Positions 24,321 to 33,086 are shown, counted from the stretch's first letter. The stretch is 64,000 bases of DNA from an uncultured Clostridia bacterium (GCA_946183365.1 CAMHAH010000002.1:124001-188000); one strand, 5' to 3'. The notes: generated by a model from the letters alone, not told the origin. Numbers and translations: made by a program.

Positions 24321-24773
24321 CTAGTTTTCTTCTTGCTTTTCATTCAGATCTTTGCTATACGCTGCAACATTAAACATCGGGAGCAATACATTTCCGGAGA
24401 GAAGGGTTTGAGATGTTGTACTTTGTACGAAGCCTCTTGCAATAGAATAAAGTGAAGTGATTCCGTTTAACTGAAGCATTGTCCTAAAATCTTTCTCACC
24501 CATCTCAGCAGGGGCTTCAAAGCATCCTTCTATTGAAAGCGAGATACTGTATTTTTTCTTACCGGAACTGAGTGTGACCTTAATGTTTACAACTATAACG
24601 CCGGATATTACATTCTCATTTTCAATGATGTCAATAGACTGAATCTCGTGCGTAACATCAATGGACCTTTTGAACTCCACTGTATTGTCTATAACAAGAA
24701 AATCATTTCTGATTTTGCAATTGCTGATTCTGCTTCCTACATATTGAAAAGCAGATAAGTATTTATTATTCAT
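24321..24773 (-). CDS. SecB-like chaperone of a toxin-antitoxin-chaperone (TAC) system
   Basis: A 150-residue protein. The start at 24773 follows GGAGAAATACT. The C-terminal half has the SecB pattern: EKDFRTMLQLNGITSLYSIARGFVQSTTSQTLLSGNVLLPMFNVAAY, close to the LPxxN ending of SecB. It is third in an operon after a HigB-like toxin and a HigA-like antitoxin, the order of the mycobacterial Rv1955-1957 TAC module, where the SecB-like protein folds and protects the antitoxin. Firmicutes normally lack export SecB, which supports a TAC role here. Confidence 0.8.
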   Translation of the reverse strand: MNNKYLSAFQYVGSRISNCKIRNDFLVIDNTVEFKRSIDVTHEIQSIDIIENENVISGVIVVNIKVTLSSGKKKYSISLSIEGCFEAPAEMGEKDFRTMLQLNGITSLYSIARGFVQSTTSQTLLSGNVLLPMFNVAAYSKDLNEKQEEN

Positions 24774-24787
24774 AGTATTTCTCCAAA

Positions 24788-25177
24788 TTAAGCCACTAAA
24801 CCAGGTACTGCGATTGTCCAAGAAAAAGGTCTTGCGGTACTGTAGTTTTTATCATTGATTATGATATTTTCTATCTTCTGCTTGTTGCTCAGGTATTCGT
24901 TTTCCGGTTTGAATTCAACATCAAATGTATACCCTAGCTTTTCAGCGATCTGAGCGATACTCTCTACAGAGAAATTATACTCAGTGCTCTCCCATTTGGA
25001 AACCATACCTTGAGATACGCCCATAAATTTGGCAAACTCTTTTTGAGTCATCCCGGTACGGTTTCTGTAGTTGATAATAAAAGCGGATACTTTTGCGATA
25101 ACTGTAGCAGCATAAATATCGCTTTTTGAAATGTAGTTTGCCAACAGCGAGTACATTTCATTTGTGGTGCCTTTCAT
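24788..25177 (-). CDS. higA: HigA-like antitoxin with C-terminal chaperone-addiction tail
   Basis: A 129-residue XRE-type antitoxin. The central HTH reads RNRTGMTQKEFAKFMGVSQGMVSKWESTEYNFSVESIAQIAEKLGY. The last ~35 residues (ENEYLSNKQKIENIIINDKN then YSTARPFSWTIAVPGLVA) extend beyond the usual HigA fold and end hydrophobic. That is what is expected of a chaperone-addiction (ChAD) segment recognised by the SecB-like partner. The ATG follows AGGAGGAGAATCTT. It lies 29 bases downstream of the toxin gene and 14 bases before the chaperone gene. Confidence 0.85.
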   Translation of the reverse strand: MKGTTNEMYSLLANYISKSDIYAATVIAKVSAFIINYRNRTGMTQKEFAKFMGVSQGMVSKWESTEYNFSVESIAQIAEKLGYTFDVEFKPENEYLSNKQKIENIIINDKNYSTARPFSWTIAVPGLVA

Positions 25178-25206
25178 AAGATTCTCCTCCTAAAATTCAT
25201 ATATAT

Positions 25207-25584
25207 CTATTTTCTTTCTAAAGCTATTTTAACATTTCTCGCATAACCCGTCTGTTTCTTTCCGGACTTCTCATCAAACATCCGTAAGAAGTACTTTCCA
25301 TTCCTTTCTCTAGTAAACAACAGTCTGTAGTTCCCTGTTTGGACATTGATGTGAAGAGAATACATATTATCGTATTCCTTAAGATGTTCCAACCAAGGAA
25401 GACCAAAGTCAATATTGTCTAAATTTTGAATTGCTGATAGTTTTTGGATTAGTTTTATGACAAGCTTATTCTTCTCCCCGGAATTTGAGATTGCTTCGGA
25501 GAGCTCTTGAATAAACTTTTCGTGGTATCTGAAAGAATTACCGAATTTTTTGTTCAGTAGTTGATATACAGTTAATTCATCCAT
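25207..25584 (-). CDS. higB: HigB/RelE-superfamily toxin
   Basis: A 125-residue basic protein. The C-terminal half carries the RelE/HigB barrel pattern (DFGLPWLEHLKEYDNMYSLHINVQTGNYRLLFTRERNGKYFLRMFDEKSGKK), followed by a helix. HigB toxins cleave mRNA on the ribosome. Toxin-first order is typical of higBA. A promoter with an embedded operator lies upstream (25621-25649). Catalytic residues cannot be fixed without a structure model. Confidence 0.8.
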   Translation of the reverse strand: MDELTVYQLLNKKFGNSFRYHEKFIQELSEAISNSGEKNKLVIKLIQKLSAIQNLDNIDFGLPWLEHLKEYDNMYSLHINVQTGNYRLLFTRERNGKYFLRMFDEKSGKKQTGYARNVKIALERK

Positions 25585-25620
25585 ATAAGTATACCCGTTA
25601 GATAAAAGAATTATGCTACT

Positions 25621-25649
25621 ATTATATTACTTATAGGTAATATTTTCAA
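25621..25649 (-). promoter_or_regulatory. Promoter/operator of the TAC operon
   Basis: On the minus strand TTGAAA (25649-25644), a 17-base spacer and TATAAT (25626-25621). The spacer contains the palindrome ATATTAC-N6-GTAATAT (25624-25643), overlapping the -10, an ideal place for HigA autorepression. Confidence 0.7.
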
Positions 25650-25739
25650 TACTTTTTGAGAAAAATTCAAAATTTTTTGAACCTATACAATATGTAGCGA
25701 TTCTATTATCGTTTGATAGCTACATAAGCAAAAAGAGTC

Positions 25740-27125
25740 TTATCCTGTAGCTGCATGGTGTTTTGTAAAAATCATATCGAGCTGCTCGGCGGCGGCTGCG
25801 TCGGCGGACTGGATGGCGTGGATGTAGATCTTGCTCGTGGTGGTAGGGTCGGCGTGGCCGAGGCGGGCGGCTATGGTGGTCAGTGGGATGCCGGAGTTGA
25901 TCATCAGGGTGGCGTTTGTGTGGCGGAGGCTGTGGATTGAGATGTCCGGCAGGTTATGCGCTCTCACGAAATCACGGAACCAGCAGCCGATAGTGTCCGG
26001 ATGGATCGGCATACCGTCGGGCTTGGTGAACAGGCGGTCGCAATCTACCCATCTGTCGCCCATGCTGAGGCGCTTCTGAGCCTGCCAGCGTTTGTACTCT
26101 TTGAGCAGTTGGATGGCAATCGCGGGCGCTTTGATGTAGCGCGTGGAGCTGTCGTTCTTTGTCGTATCCGTGATGATGCCCTCGTGCGGAATGTAGAGCG
26201 AGGCGCGCTCGATGCGGATGACGGAGGTCTTGAAGTCGATGTCCTTCCATTCGAGTCCGCAGAGTTCCTCCCGGCGCATACCCGTGAACATGAACATCTT
26301 GATCATCGTCTTGAACTGCATATCTTCGCCCTCGATCAGCTCCAGAAGCCTGCCGGCCTGTTCCTCGTCCAAGTAGCGAGGGCGGGTCTTTTCTTTTTTC
26401 GGGAGGGTGGCTCTCTCGCACGGATTTGATGGGATCAGTCCCCACTTGACCGCTACCCCGAGGGCAGATGACAGAAAGGAATGGTAGTGCCTGACGGTGT
26501 TGTTGGAGAGCGGCTTGTCCTTGCCGTCGGCGGTGAAGGTTCTGCTCATCGGGAGTTTGAGCGCCTTGCAGATCGCCGCAGCGGTCTTTTCGGAAACGTC
26601 GTGGCCGTTCAATGCGTCACGGAGGGTGGACGGCGCCATGCCCGCCATATGCGCTAATGGTTCGGTGGCGTAGCCGCGATCCTTGACGAGCTTTTTGAGG
26701 TTGATCTGACAGTGGTAGTAGACCTTTCGCCGCACGCCGCGCTTGAGCTGGTTGCGGTAGAATAGGGTGATTTGTTGCGGCGTAATCCGGTCGATGCGGA
26801 GGTGGCCGAGACCCTTGTTCACGATCTTCGCCATGTTGCGATAGCCGACGATGGTTTTCTTCTTGAGGTTCAGCTCTGCGTGGGACTCGAAGTACATCTC
26901 AATGAACTCACTGAGCTTCATGCATCCGCTCTCGGAGACCTGACCGGTCTTGCATTTCTCCTCAAAGAGAACGGCTTGACGCTGTACCTCTTTCTCTATT
27001 TGCTTGGCGGTCATGCCCTCGTCCGGGGTGTAGGTCATGGTGCGCCGGACTTGCTTGCCGTACATATCGTAGCCGCAGGACACCATGATGAAGTAGCTGC
27101 CGTTTCGCTTGTGGATGGACGCCAT
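25740..27125 (-). CDS. Tyrosine recombinase (integrase) with inserted HTH
   Basis: A 461-residue integrase: an N-terminal AP2-like arm-binding region (MASIHKRNGSYFIMVSCGYD), a core-binding domain, and a catalytic domain with TGMRREELCGLEW (Arg284), SLRHTNATLM and LGHADPTTTSKIYIH containing the terminal Tyr. Residues ~148-200 (RGYATEPLAHMAGMAPSTLR, DVSEKTAAAICKALKLPMS) look like a small HTH module inserted in the core-binding domain, which is unusual for Int. AAAGGAGG precedes the ATG. It probably integrates the element carrying the primase and excisionase-like genes upstream. Confidence 0.92.
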   Translation of the reverse strand: MASIHKRNGSYFIMVSCGYDMYGKQVRRTMTYTPDEGMTAKQIEKEVQRQAVLFEEKCKTGQVSESGCMKLSEFIEMYFESHAELNLKKKTIVGYRNMAKIVNKGLGHLRIDRITPQQITLFYRNQLKRGVRRKVYYHCQINLKKLVKDRGYATEPLAHMAGMAPSTLRDALNGHDVSEKTAAAICKALKLPMSRTFTADGKDKPLSNNTVRHYHSFLSSALGVAVKWGLIPSNPCERATLPKKEKTRPRYLDEEQAGRLLELIEGEDMQFKTMIKMFMFTGMRREELCGLEWKDIDFKTSVIRIERASLYIPHEGIITDTTKNDSSTRYIKAPAIAIQLLKEYKRWQAQKRLSMGDRWVDCDRLFTKPDGMPIHPDTIGCWFRDFVRAHNLPDISIHSLRHTNATLMINSGIPLTTIAARLGHADPTTTSKIYIHAIQSADAAAAEQLDMIFTKHHAATG

Positions 27126-27977
27126 ATGTGCCTCCTTTGTAAGTCATAGTTTGCCATCGTTATGTTCACTCTGATGGCGCGATATTGCAAGTTATTAATG
27201 GTCGGATTGGTGTAGAAATAATGATATGAATTTTGTGTACTATACCCCCGTGGGGAGGGTAAATCTCCACGACTTTTGATACCGGACAGCGGCGTGGGCT
27301 GCCACGTGAATAAACAGCGAAATCAGAAGGGTAATAGACTATAATTTGGCTTTGGGGATTACCGGCGGACTTTTATCGCTTTTCATTTCTTTTTATCGCC
27401 ATTGAGTCCGATAGTGTTACGTAGGCGTAAATCCGCATGATTATTGGCATTTCAGGAAACACATATCAGTTTAGTAGCGTTTATCACTTAAATAGAAGCG
27501 CCGGTAACTATCAGGTAATGTACAGAGTTGAAATAGATACATAAAAAACGGAAAAAGGCTTTTTATAGTTAACGTAATCAATTCTATCAAATCTTTATGT
27601 GTTTTTCTTTTACGTAATAGTTGATACAAATTTCAAATAAAACCCTTTAACATCTATTGCGTTAAATTCTGCATAGCTGCGTTGTCGATCTTGACAGGCG
27701 CCAGCCTGCCTGCGATCTCCGCCTTGCTCTGCGAAAATTTTCCGCTAACATCTTGTTTAAGCGTTTTAATTGAAAATAGTATGAAGCCGGATTGCTGATC
27801 AGTTTGTTCTGTTTACGGCGGAGATTACTGATAACTATATAAACGGCTTCTATTTTAGGTATTATATCTACTAAAGACTGCCAAGGCTCACAAAACAACC
27901 TGTTTATGCGGCTTTCGTAAGCCTTGGCGTTATTTCCATAAAACTGACGGGAAATACTACTAAACCTTTGAAGCCGG
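27126..27977. other. Non-coding gap with MITE-like repeat
   Basis: Between the integrase start and the primase gene. It holds a small palindrome near 27,247 (CCCCCGTGGGGAGGGT) and, at ~27,636-27,770, an element reading AAAACCCTTTAACATCTATT, TGCATAGCTGCGTTGTC, GACAGGCGCCAGCCTGCCTG, CTCTGCGAAAATTTTCCGC and ending near GTTTAAGCGTTTTAATTG. This is related to the MITE at 10,862. Short open frames here lack ribosome sites. The attachment site or origin may lie here but is not recognisable. Confidence 0.5.
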
Positions 27978-30464
27978 TCATGCTGACTTCTTGAAAGATT
28001 CCTGCCAGATCGGGTTGACAGTGTATTTCGGAGCGGGCGGTCTGCCGGATTTCTTGCTCTCGGGTTTTTCTTCTCTGAGATACCCCATTTCGGTCAGGCG
28101 TTTCAGTACCTCGTTGGCAACATCGGCGGTTTTGAACTTCTTACTTGCGCGCATCAGGTCGGCTGTCTTGAATCCGTTCAAGCCTTTTCGACCGATAACA
28201 TCCAGCGCGAATGCCGCCATTTCGCTCACCTCATCCGCGCCCATCAGCGAGAATGCCGCGCGAGCGTGTTCGAGATAGTATTCACCAATGGCGATCGCGC
28301 CTTTCATCGTATCGCCACTGACGATCAGATGATCCGTGTCGGTGTCCATGTCCTGTATCTCATCAAAGCTCGCTTGTGCGACCTTGTCAGCAACCAGCGC
28401 TCGTGTGAAGATCCCCGCGATGCGTAATACTGTGCCGACGAGCTTGCCCATCCAACCGGCAAGCTCTGCATATTCAGCCGGGATCTTCGGCTCCAATTGC
28501 TCATAGAATGTCTTAAGATGCTCTCGGGCTTCATCACTCAATCGGATGAGCATCGGCTTTTCTTTCTGCTCGTCATCGAGGAGGTTGGTCATTAGATCAC
28601 GGTAATTATCATTTACTGATTCGGGGATAGGAACGGTATCAAAACGCCTGCGACCGACAGCAGACTTCGGCATACAGTATAGGAATCGCGCCGTCAGTCC
28701 TCTACCACTGAACGTCTTGTTGTTCACCAGTCCGGAGATTACATGAGGCTGTACCATCAAGAGCATCGTCAGCGCGGGATGCTCGATGTTGTTGCTCGCT
28801 CTACCCACACGGTCGACGCGGATGCTGTCGCCCGACCACGCCTGAAGAAAGACGTCAATCTTCGGCTCCTTGTTTGAGGAATAGGCGCCTTTCATGATCT
28901 CAAAAATACCGCCTTCCGACGACAAGATTCCTATGCGGCCGTCATTTTCTTCCAGTACGGATGCGAGCTTCTCGGATGTGATATCCTCACAATAGAGCTT
29001 CATAGATTTTTTGAACTTGTAATTCAGGATTTCCTCGGTCAGCTGGGCGACTTTTTTCTCGTAATCACCCAACGTTTCTTCCGCTTTTTCCAGCTTTTCC
29101 GCAGCACCTTTCTTGCCGGCTTTTTTGTCGGCGATCATTGAGAGCATGCGTTCACGCGTTTTCTCCATAAGGGAAAATTCATTCTGACTGTTTTCGATAT
29201 CGAGCGCATGGCGGCGGTTGTAATCCGCTTCGTAGCTGTTGATAGGTCCGGCGACCTTGCTCAGAATCGTGGACTTTCGCTCGGAAGGCTTGGCGATACA
29301 CAACACATAGAGGTTAAGCGGCTCGAACCAATCCGCTTTACCCATAATGCGGTACTTGCCCTGCATCGTCAATGCGAGGACGGCAAGACATGCCGAGGCG
29401 CACATATCGACAGGGACTTGTATGCTTTCCGCGACGGATATGACATAGGCTCGGATCACGGGTGGAAGCGCTTCAACCGGAAACTCAGGCAAGTTATAAT
29501 CGGTAAAAGGTACCGGCGACTCCCATTCACCTGAACCTTTTTCATCGGGTTCGGTTTCTGCTGCCTGTATCTGCTCTGCTGTGAGCGTCGGAGTCACCAG
29601 CGTTAGCGCTTCGAGCTTGCCCTTCACCTGATCGGCGATGGTTCTGCCGTGAGTGGGCGTTTCTCTCTCATAGACGTCGGTGATATCGCCTTTCTCTTTC
29701 AGATCAGTCCACTCTCTCGTAAGCTCAACGATCCTCACGGACTTCGCGTAGGGGAAGATCTGACGCGCCACCATCTCGGCGAAGCGCTTTCCGACCTCAT
29801 CATTATCTGGCAGGATCGCGACGTCCAAGCCCTCGAATTTTTTATTATACTCCGACTTCCACTTGGCTTTCAGATCGCCCTTGGAGCCGCCGTGAGGGGA
29901 CGATACAGCACACAATCCGAGCTTGTAACTGAGCGTGTCGACGTCCTTTTCACCCTCGACAATGAACACGGGATAGAACGGCTCGTCCTCAAATAAATCT
30001 CCATCGGGACTTATTGAAGGAGCTTCATTTTGCTGTATCTTCCTGCGGCGGCTTTCCAGCTGATACTCTTTATACAGCGGCGGCGTTTTGCCGCCCATAC
30101 CGCTCTGCCACTCGCCGTTTTCATCGAGATGTTTCCAACAAAACGACTTGCGCCAGCCATCGGCGGACTTCTTGTAAAAGCGTATCTTCTTCAGATCGGG
30201 GCCGTAGAGATATTCCGCTGATTCCGGTCTGTTGTCGGGCTTGTTCTGATCGTTGTTAAACAGATCGCTTTCCTGCAATCCGGCTGCCCACAGGATATCT
30301 TTGGGATCGCATCCGACGAAGCAGTTCATCAGGATCTTGTTGTCCTTTTCGGTGATGCTCAGGCTCTGGTGCTTATCTCCGTGATAGGGACAGCAGACCA
30401 TATAGCTGTTTGCGCCGTTCGGCTTAGGGTTGTCAAAATGTCGGATGATTTCATCGAGATGCAT
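27978..30464 (-). CDS. Mobile-element DNA primase with CHC2-like zinc finger, Toprim and DUF3987 helicase-like region
   Basis: An 828-residue protein. Residues ~24-55 form a zinc-finger pattern (CCPYHGDKHQSL...NCFVGCD). Then come Toprim motifs (FIVEGEKDVDTLSYKLG; LPDNDEVGKRFAEMV) and, from ~residue 330, a DUF3987-type region (VPVDMCASACLAVLAL; AKPSERKST in place of Walker A). A C-terminal winged-helix-like stretch (NGFKTADLMRASKKFKTADVANEVLKRL) ends it. Such fusions replicate plasmids, satellites and integrative elements. Its ATG overlaps the stop of the small HTH gene upstream (ATGA). Confidence 0.88.
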   Translation of the reverse strand: MHLDEIIRHFDNPKPNGANSYMVCCPYHGDKHQSLSITEKDNKILMNCFVGCDPKDILWAAGLQESDLFNNDQNKPDNRPESAEYLYGPDLKKIRFYKKSADGWRKSFCWKHLDENGEWQSGMGGKTPPLYKEYQLESRRRKIQQNEAPSISPDGDLFEDEPFYPVFIVEGEKDVDTLSYKLGLCAVSSPHGGSKGDLKAKWKSEYNKKFEGLDVAILPDNDEVGKRFAEMVARQIFPYAKSVRIVELTREWTDLKEKGDITDVYERETPTHGRTIADQVKGKLEALTLVTPTLTAEQIQAAETEPDEKGSGEWESPVPFTDYNLPEFPVEALPPVIRAYVISVAESIQVPVDMCASACLAVLALTMQGKYRIMGKADWFEPLNLYVLCIAKPSERKSTILSKVAGPINSYEADYNRRHALDIENSQNEFSLMEKTRERMLSMIADKKAGKKGAAEKLEKAEETLGDYEKKVAQLTEEILNYKFKKSMKLYCEDITSEKLASVLEENDGRIGILSSEGGIFEIMKGAYSSNKEPKIDVFLQAWSGDSIRVDRVGRASNNIEHPALTMLLMVQPHVISGLVNNKTFSGRGLTARFLYCMPKSAVGRRRFDTVPIPESVNDNYRDLMTNLLDDEQKEKPMLIRLSDEAREHLKTFYEQLEPKIPAEYAELAGWMGKLVGTVLRIAGIFTRALVADKVAQASFDEIQDMDTDTDHLIVSGDTMKGAIAIGEYYLEHARAAFSLMGADEVSEMAAFALDVIGRKGLNGFKTADLMRASKKFKTADVANEVLKRLTEMGYLREEKPESKKSGRPPAPKYTVNPIWQESFKKSA

Positions 30465-30700
30465 CAGTCCACCTCCTCATGCGGTTCGGACAGATACGCG
30501 ATCAGCGCGTCGAGGTTGATCAGGTATTTCTTGCCCGCTTTCACACGCGGGATGATGTTGTTGATGGCGAGCTGACGGATATGGTACTCAGTCACGGCGG
30601 TACCCTCATCCATGCGGCGCAATTCCTCAGCCGCCTCATGTACGGTCCTCATCCGGGGGACAGCTCGATTTGTTTGTGTACTGTGATAAAGATTCATCAT
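30464..30700 (-). CDS. Excisionase-like/MerR-type helix-turn-helix protein
   Basis: A 78-residue protein. The start at 30700 follows GAAAGGATACAA. The C-terminal ~50 residues match the excisionase/DNA-binding family pattern (VTEYHIRQLAINNIIPRVKAGKKYLINLDALIAYLSEP). One-base coupling to the primase and co-orientation with the integrase suggest an Xis or replication-control role. Confidence 0.8.
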   Translation of the reverse strand: MMNLYHSTQTNRAVPRMRTVHEAAEELRRMDEGTAVTEYHIRQLAINNIIPRVKAGKKYLINLDALIAYLSEPHEEVD

Positions 30701-31722
30701 ATTTGTATCCTTTCGTAATAAAGTGTAATATGCCTTCACCTATGGTAAGAAAAGGCAATTTGTTGCATAAAAGTATGCAACTCTCGGAAAAAGTCTTGTT
30801 TTGCATCCGTACCTCGTCGTCGCTCGCTGTGCACAGTGGCGCTTAACCAATCGCAGATAAATCTGCTCTTGGAGCGCTGTTGCATGGGAGTTGTTAGCCA
30901 AATCACAGATTTGGACAACTCCTCATCGGTAGGCATATCCGGTTGGTATGCCTTGACCTCGCGGCGCGGCTCCTCCTCTCCCCGCGTCCTCGTGGGCTCC
31001 ACTCATTGAGAGCAGTCCTGAACGGACTACTCTCGTATCGTTTTGCCACTCGTCCTTTCTCCAAGAATCTGGGCTTCTCGGAGGCCACGGGAAGGGGCTT
31101 TTCGGGGACCCCGAGTTTTCCTGAAGCTGCTTAACTCTGTAGATGGCTTCGTATGCAGCCGCGGTTCACGCTCGGCCTCAGGTCGGTCAGCCGGCATAAC
31201 CAACCATCAGTGTCATCGCGCGATCCCGTAACGTATTTCCCACGGTACGGACTATTCAGTTGTAAAGGTTCTTGAAAGGAAATCTTTTCCCTTTCGCTAT
31301 AAGGAGAGTTGGAAGGATGTTTTTCAAGGGTAAGAATAAGGTTCGCCGAACATTCAGCACAATAGACAGAAATAGGAACCTGTGTTTGTCAAGATCGACT
31401 ATATGTGAATGTCCGTTTTACACCCCTCTATATACCCGGTCACGGGAGAGACCGGGTGTCCACCCTGTGATTGTAAAAAACTTAATGTCAGCATTTTTGC
31501 CAAATAGAGAGTATAGGAGTTGTGCATTATTACAAATGCATTTTGATGTCCTTTCGCCATACATAGAAAAAGCAGGTTTTTTAGGGACTATAATTTTTGC
31601 AAATCGTCAGATTAGCTAAAACAAAGGAACTATTTTTAGTTATAATCACATAGAGAATGGCTGATTTTGGCAAAAAAAATAACCCCACCACCAAACGGTG
31701 ATGAGGTTAGTGAAGTATGAGT
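30701..31722. other. Long non-coding, palindrome-rich region
   Basis: No convincing gene on either strand. It contains hairpins CCAAATCACAGATTTGG (30898-30914), GAGAGCAGTCCTGAACGGACTACTCTC-type structure (31009-31035), GGGGACCCCG (31107) and ACCCGGTC...GACCGGGT (31434-31458). The part 30,955-31,115 shares GCGCGGCTCCTCCTC and related strings with the MITE at 10,862 and with 21,377. A 348-bp open frame (31272-31619) has no family resemblance. Could be a fused pair of repeat elements or a structured RNA. Confidence 0.5.
31671..31705 (-). terminator. Terminator of the small XRE gene
   Basis: On the minus strand AACCTCATCACC pairs with GGTGGTGGGGTT around GTTT and runs into ATTTTTTTTG. Confidence 0.85.
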
Positions 31723-31965
31723 TTATTGTATCTCTTGTTCCGTGCTGTCAAACAGTGGATCATTGAAGAACTCGCGCACGGTAATCTCCAGACCATCACA
31801 GATCTTCTTGATGGACACCACGCCGGGGTTCTTGCTCTTCTGGTTAAGCATACTGTAAATTGTTGAAGGCGACACACCGCTGATATTAGCCAGTGCGTTG
31901 ATCGCGATATTCCTCTCATAGCACAGGTCTATGATGCGCTGTGCGACCGCTTCTTTTGTCGTCAT
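31723..31965 (-). CDS. XRE-family HTH regulator (80 aa)
   Basis: A Cro/C1-type protein that is almost only an HTH: RIIDLCYERNIAINALANISGVSPSTIYSMLNQKSKNPGVVSIKKICDGLEITVREFF. GGAGTCTGCC precedes the ATG. It is divergent from the SLOG-like gene at 32093. The shared intergenic region carries several related operator-like repeats, so it probably controls both itself and that gene. Confidence 0.88.
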   Translation of the reverse strand: MTTKEAVAQRIIDLCYERNIAINALANISGVSPSTIYSMLNQKSKNPGVVSIKKICDGLEITVREFFNDPLFDSTEQEIQ

Positions 31966-31975
31966 GGCAGACTCC

Positions 31976-32083
31976 TTTGCGATTTATCGTAAATTCATTC
32001 TATAAAAATCTGCGATAAATCGTGTGGGATATATCGCAAACATGATAGTTTTGTGCTATAATTTACGATATATCCCACAAAGG
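31976..32083. promoter_or_regulatory. Divergent promoter region with repeated GCGATATATCCCACA operators
   Basis: TTTGCGATTTATCGTAAA (31976-31993), TGCGATAAATCG (32011-32022), TGTGGGATATATCGCAAA (32023-32040) and, inverted, TGTGGGATATATCGTAAAT (32079-32061). The last two form an inverted pair around the plus-strand -10 TATAAT (32057-32062). Very likely the binding array of the adjacent XRE protein. Confidence 0.6.
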
Positions 32084-32092
32084 AGAATGATT

Positions 32093-32569
32093 ATGCTGTT
32101 GCCATATACGGTGAGCCTGTTCGGACACCGACAGATTGAGAATGCGATAGCGGTTGAAGCCTCTTTGCGACAGGTGATCGACGGTATACTCAGCGAGCAT
32201 GATTGCGTAGAGTTCCTCGTCGGCAGAGAGGGTGAGTTCGATGTGCTTTCTGCTTCGGTGATAAAGGAAGCCTTGCGGCGATCTGATACCGGCGGGCACA
32301 CGATGACGCTGGTGCTGCCGTATGTAAGAGCCGGGTTCGAGAAGAATCGGGAAGCATACGAAGCGTATTATGACAATGTGGAGCTGTGCGAAGAATCCGC
32401 CTCAGCTCACCCGAAGGCGGCGATCCGGGTACGTAATCGTTCGATGGTGGATCGGTCAGATCTCTGTGTGTTTTATGTTATTCGGAAGTTCGGCGGAGCG
32501 TACCGGACAATGGAGTATGCTGGTTCTGTCGGTAAGCACATTATTTCTCTTGGCTTCCTGCAGGAATAA
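32093..32569 (+). CDS. SLOG-like nucleotide-binding protein
   Basis: A 158-residue protein. ATG 32093 is chosen because AAAGGAG (32079-32085) is correctly spaced for it. VSLFGHRQIE at the start, EFLVGREGEFDVLSASVIKEAL, TLVLPYVR and FGGAYRTMEYAGSVGKHIISLG follow the Rossmann-like SLOG pattern (DprA/YpsA type). SLOG domains bind nucleotides or nucleotide-derived signals and often sit in defence islands. The ligand is not known. It is likely repressed by the divergent XRE regulator and co-transcribed with the next gene. Confidence 0.7.
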   Translation: MLLPYTVSLFGHRQIENAIAVEASLRQVIDGILSEHDCVEFLVGREGEFDVLSASVIKEALRRSDTGGHTMTLVLPYVRAGFEKNREAYEAYYDNVELCEESASAHPKAAIRVRNRSMVDRSDLCVFYVIRKFGGAYRTMEYAGSVGKHIISLGFLQE

Positions 32570-32602
32570 TGGTAATGTCGTGTGCTACAAGGAGCTGATC
32601 GC

Positions 32603-32866
32603 ATGACATTATTAGAGGATTTTTATTTCGGCAATATTCAGCCGTGTGAGTATGAGCAGAGTGCAGAGGTGCGGCGGAAGCTCTCCGCAATGGAGGCCTT
32701 TGAGGAAAAGCTGAAATCGAAGGTGCCGGATGATACTCTGCGTAATGAAGTGGAACAGGCTTTCGGCAAGCAAACAGAGCTGATCGCTCTATGCGAGCGT
32801 GACGCCTATCTCGCTGGCTTCAAGCTGGGTATGAGAATGATGATTGAAGTGCTCCATAAACCGTAG
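32603..32866 (+). CDS. Small helical protein, DUF6809-like
   Basis: 87 residues; the start at 32603 follows ACAAGGAGCTGATCGC. The sequence begins MTLLEDFYFGNIQPCEYEQS and ends FKLGMRMMIEVLHKP, a pattern I associate with the DUF6809 family of gut Firmicutes. All-helical, charged, function unknown. Followed by a terminator at 32891. Confidence 0.75.
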   Translation: MTLLEDFYFGNIQPCEYEQSAEVRRKLSAMEAFEEKLKSKVPDDTLRNEVEQAFGKQTELIALCERDAYLAGFKLGMRMMIEVLHKP

Positions 32867-32890
32867 CGGTAATGATATGATAGCAAAAGA

Positions 32891-32928
32891 AAGTCAGGTG
32901 TGACGCAACAATTACACCTGGCTTTTTA
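32891..32928 (+). terminator. Rho-independent terminator
   Basis: AAGTCAGGTGT pairs with ACACCTGGCTT across a 12-base loop and runs into TTTAA. Confidence 0.8.
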
Positions 32929-33086
32929 ACGACAAATATATTGAAGCTGAAATCGCAGTTTGTTATAATCAAAACAAGGGATAAGTCACGTCTGATCAAA
33001 AAATCTTTTGTCTGATTGTGTGCTGAGCCGGACAAGACTACAGTTAACTAAAGCGTTATAATCTTCCATAAAGAAGGGGACAGAGA

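Noticed and set aside
24321..24773. Reading the SecB-like gene as the general export chaperone
   Set aside because: It sits third in a higBA operon with a tailed antitoxin, and Firmicutes normally lack export SecB.
27662..27898. 78-codon minus-strand frame after the integrase
   Set aside because: Lies mostly within a MITE-like repeat and ends in it; no ribosome site.
30736..31002. 88-codon minus-strand frame
   Set aside because: Composed of palindromic repeat DNA shared with two other intergenic loci and has no ribosome site; treated as non-coding.
31272..31619. 115-codon plus-strand frame (possible start at 31317 after AAGGAGAG)
   Set aside because: A ribosome-site-like string exists, but the protein has no fold-like pattern and contains a GACCGGGT hairpin; not supported as a gene.
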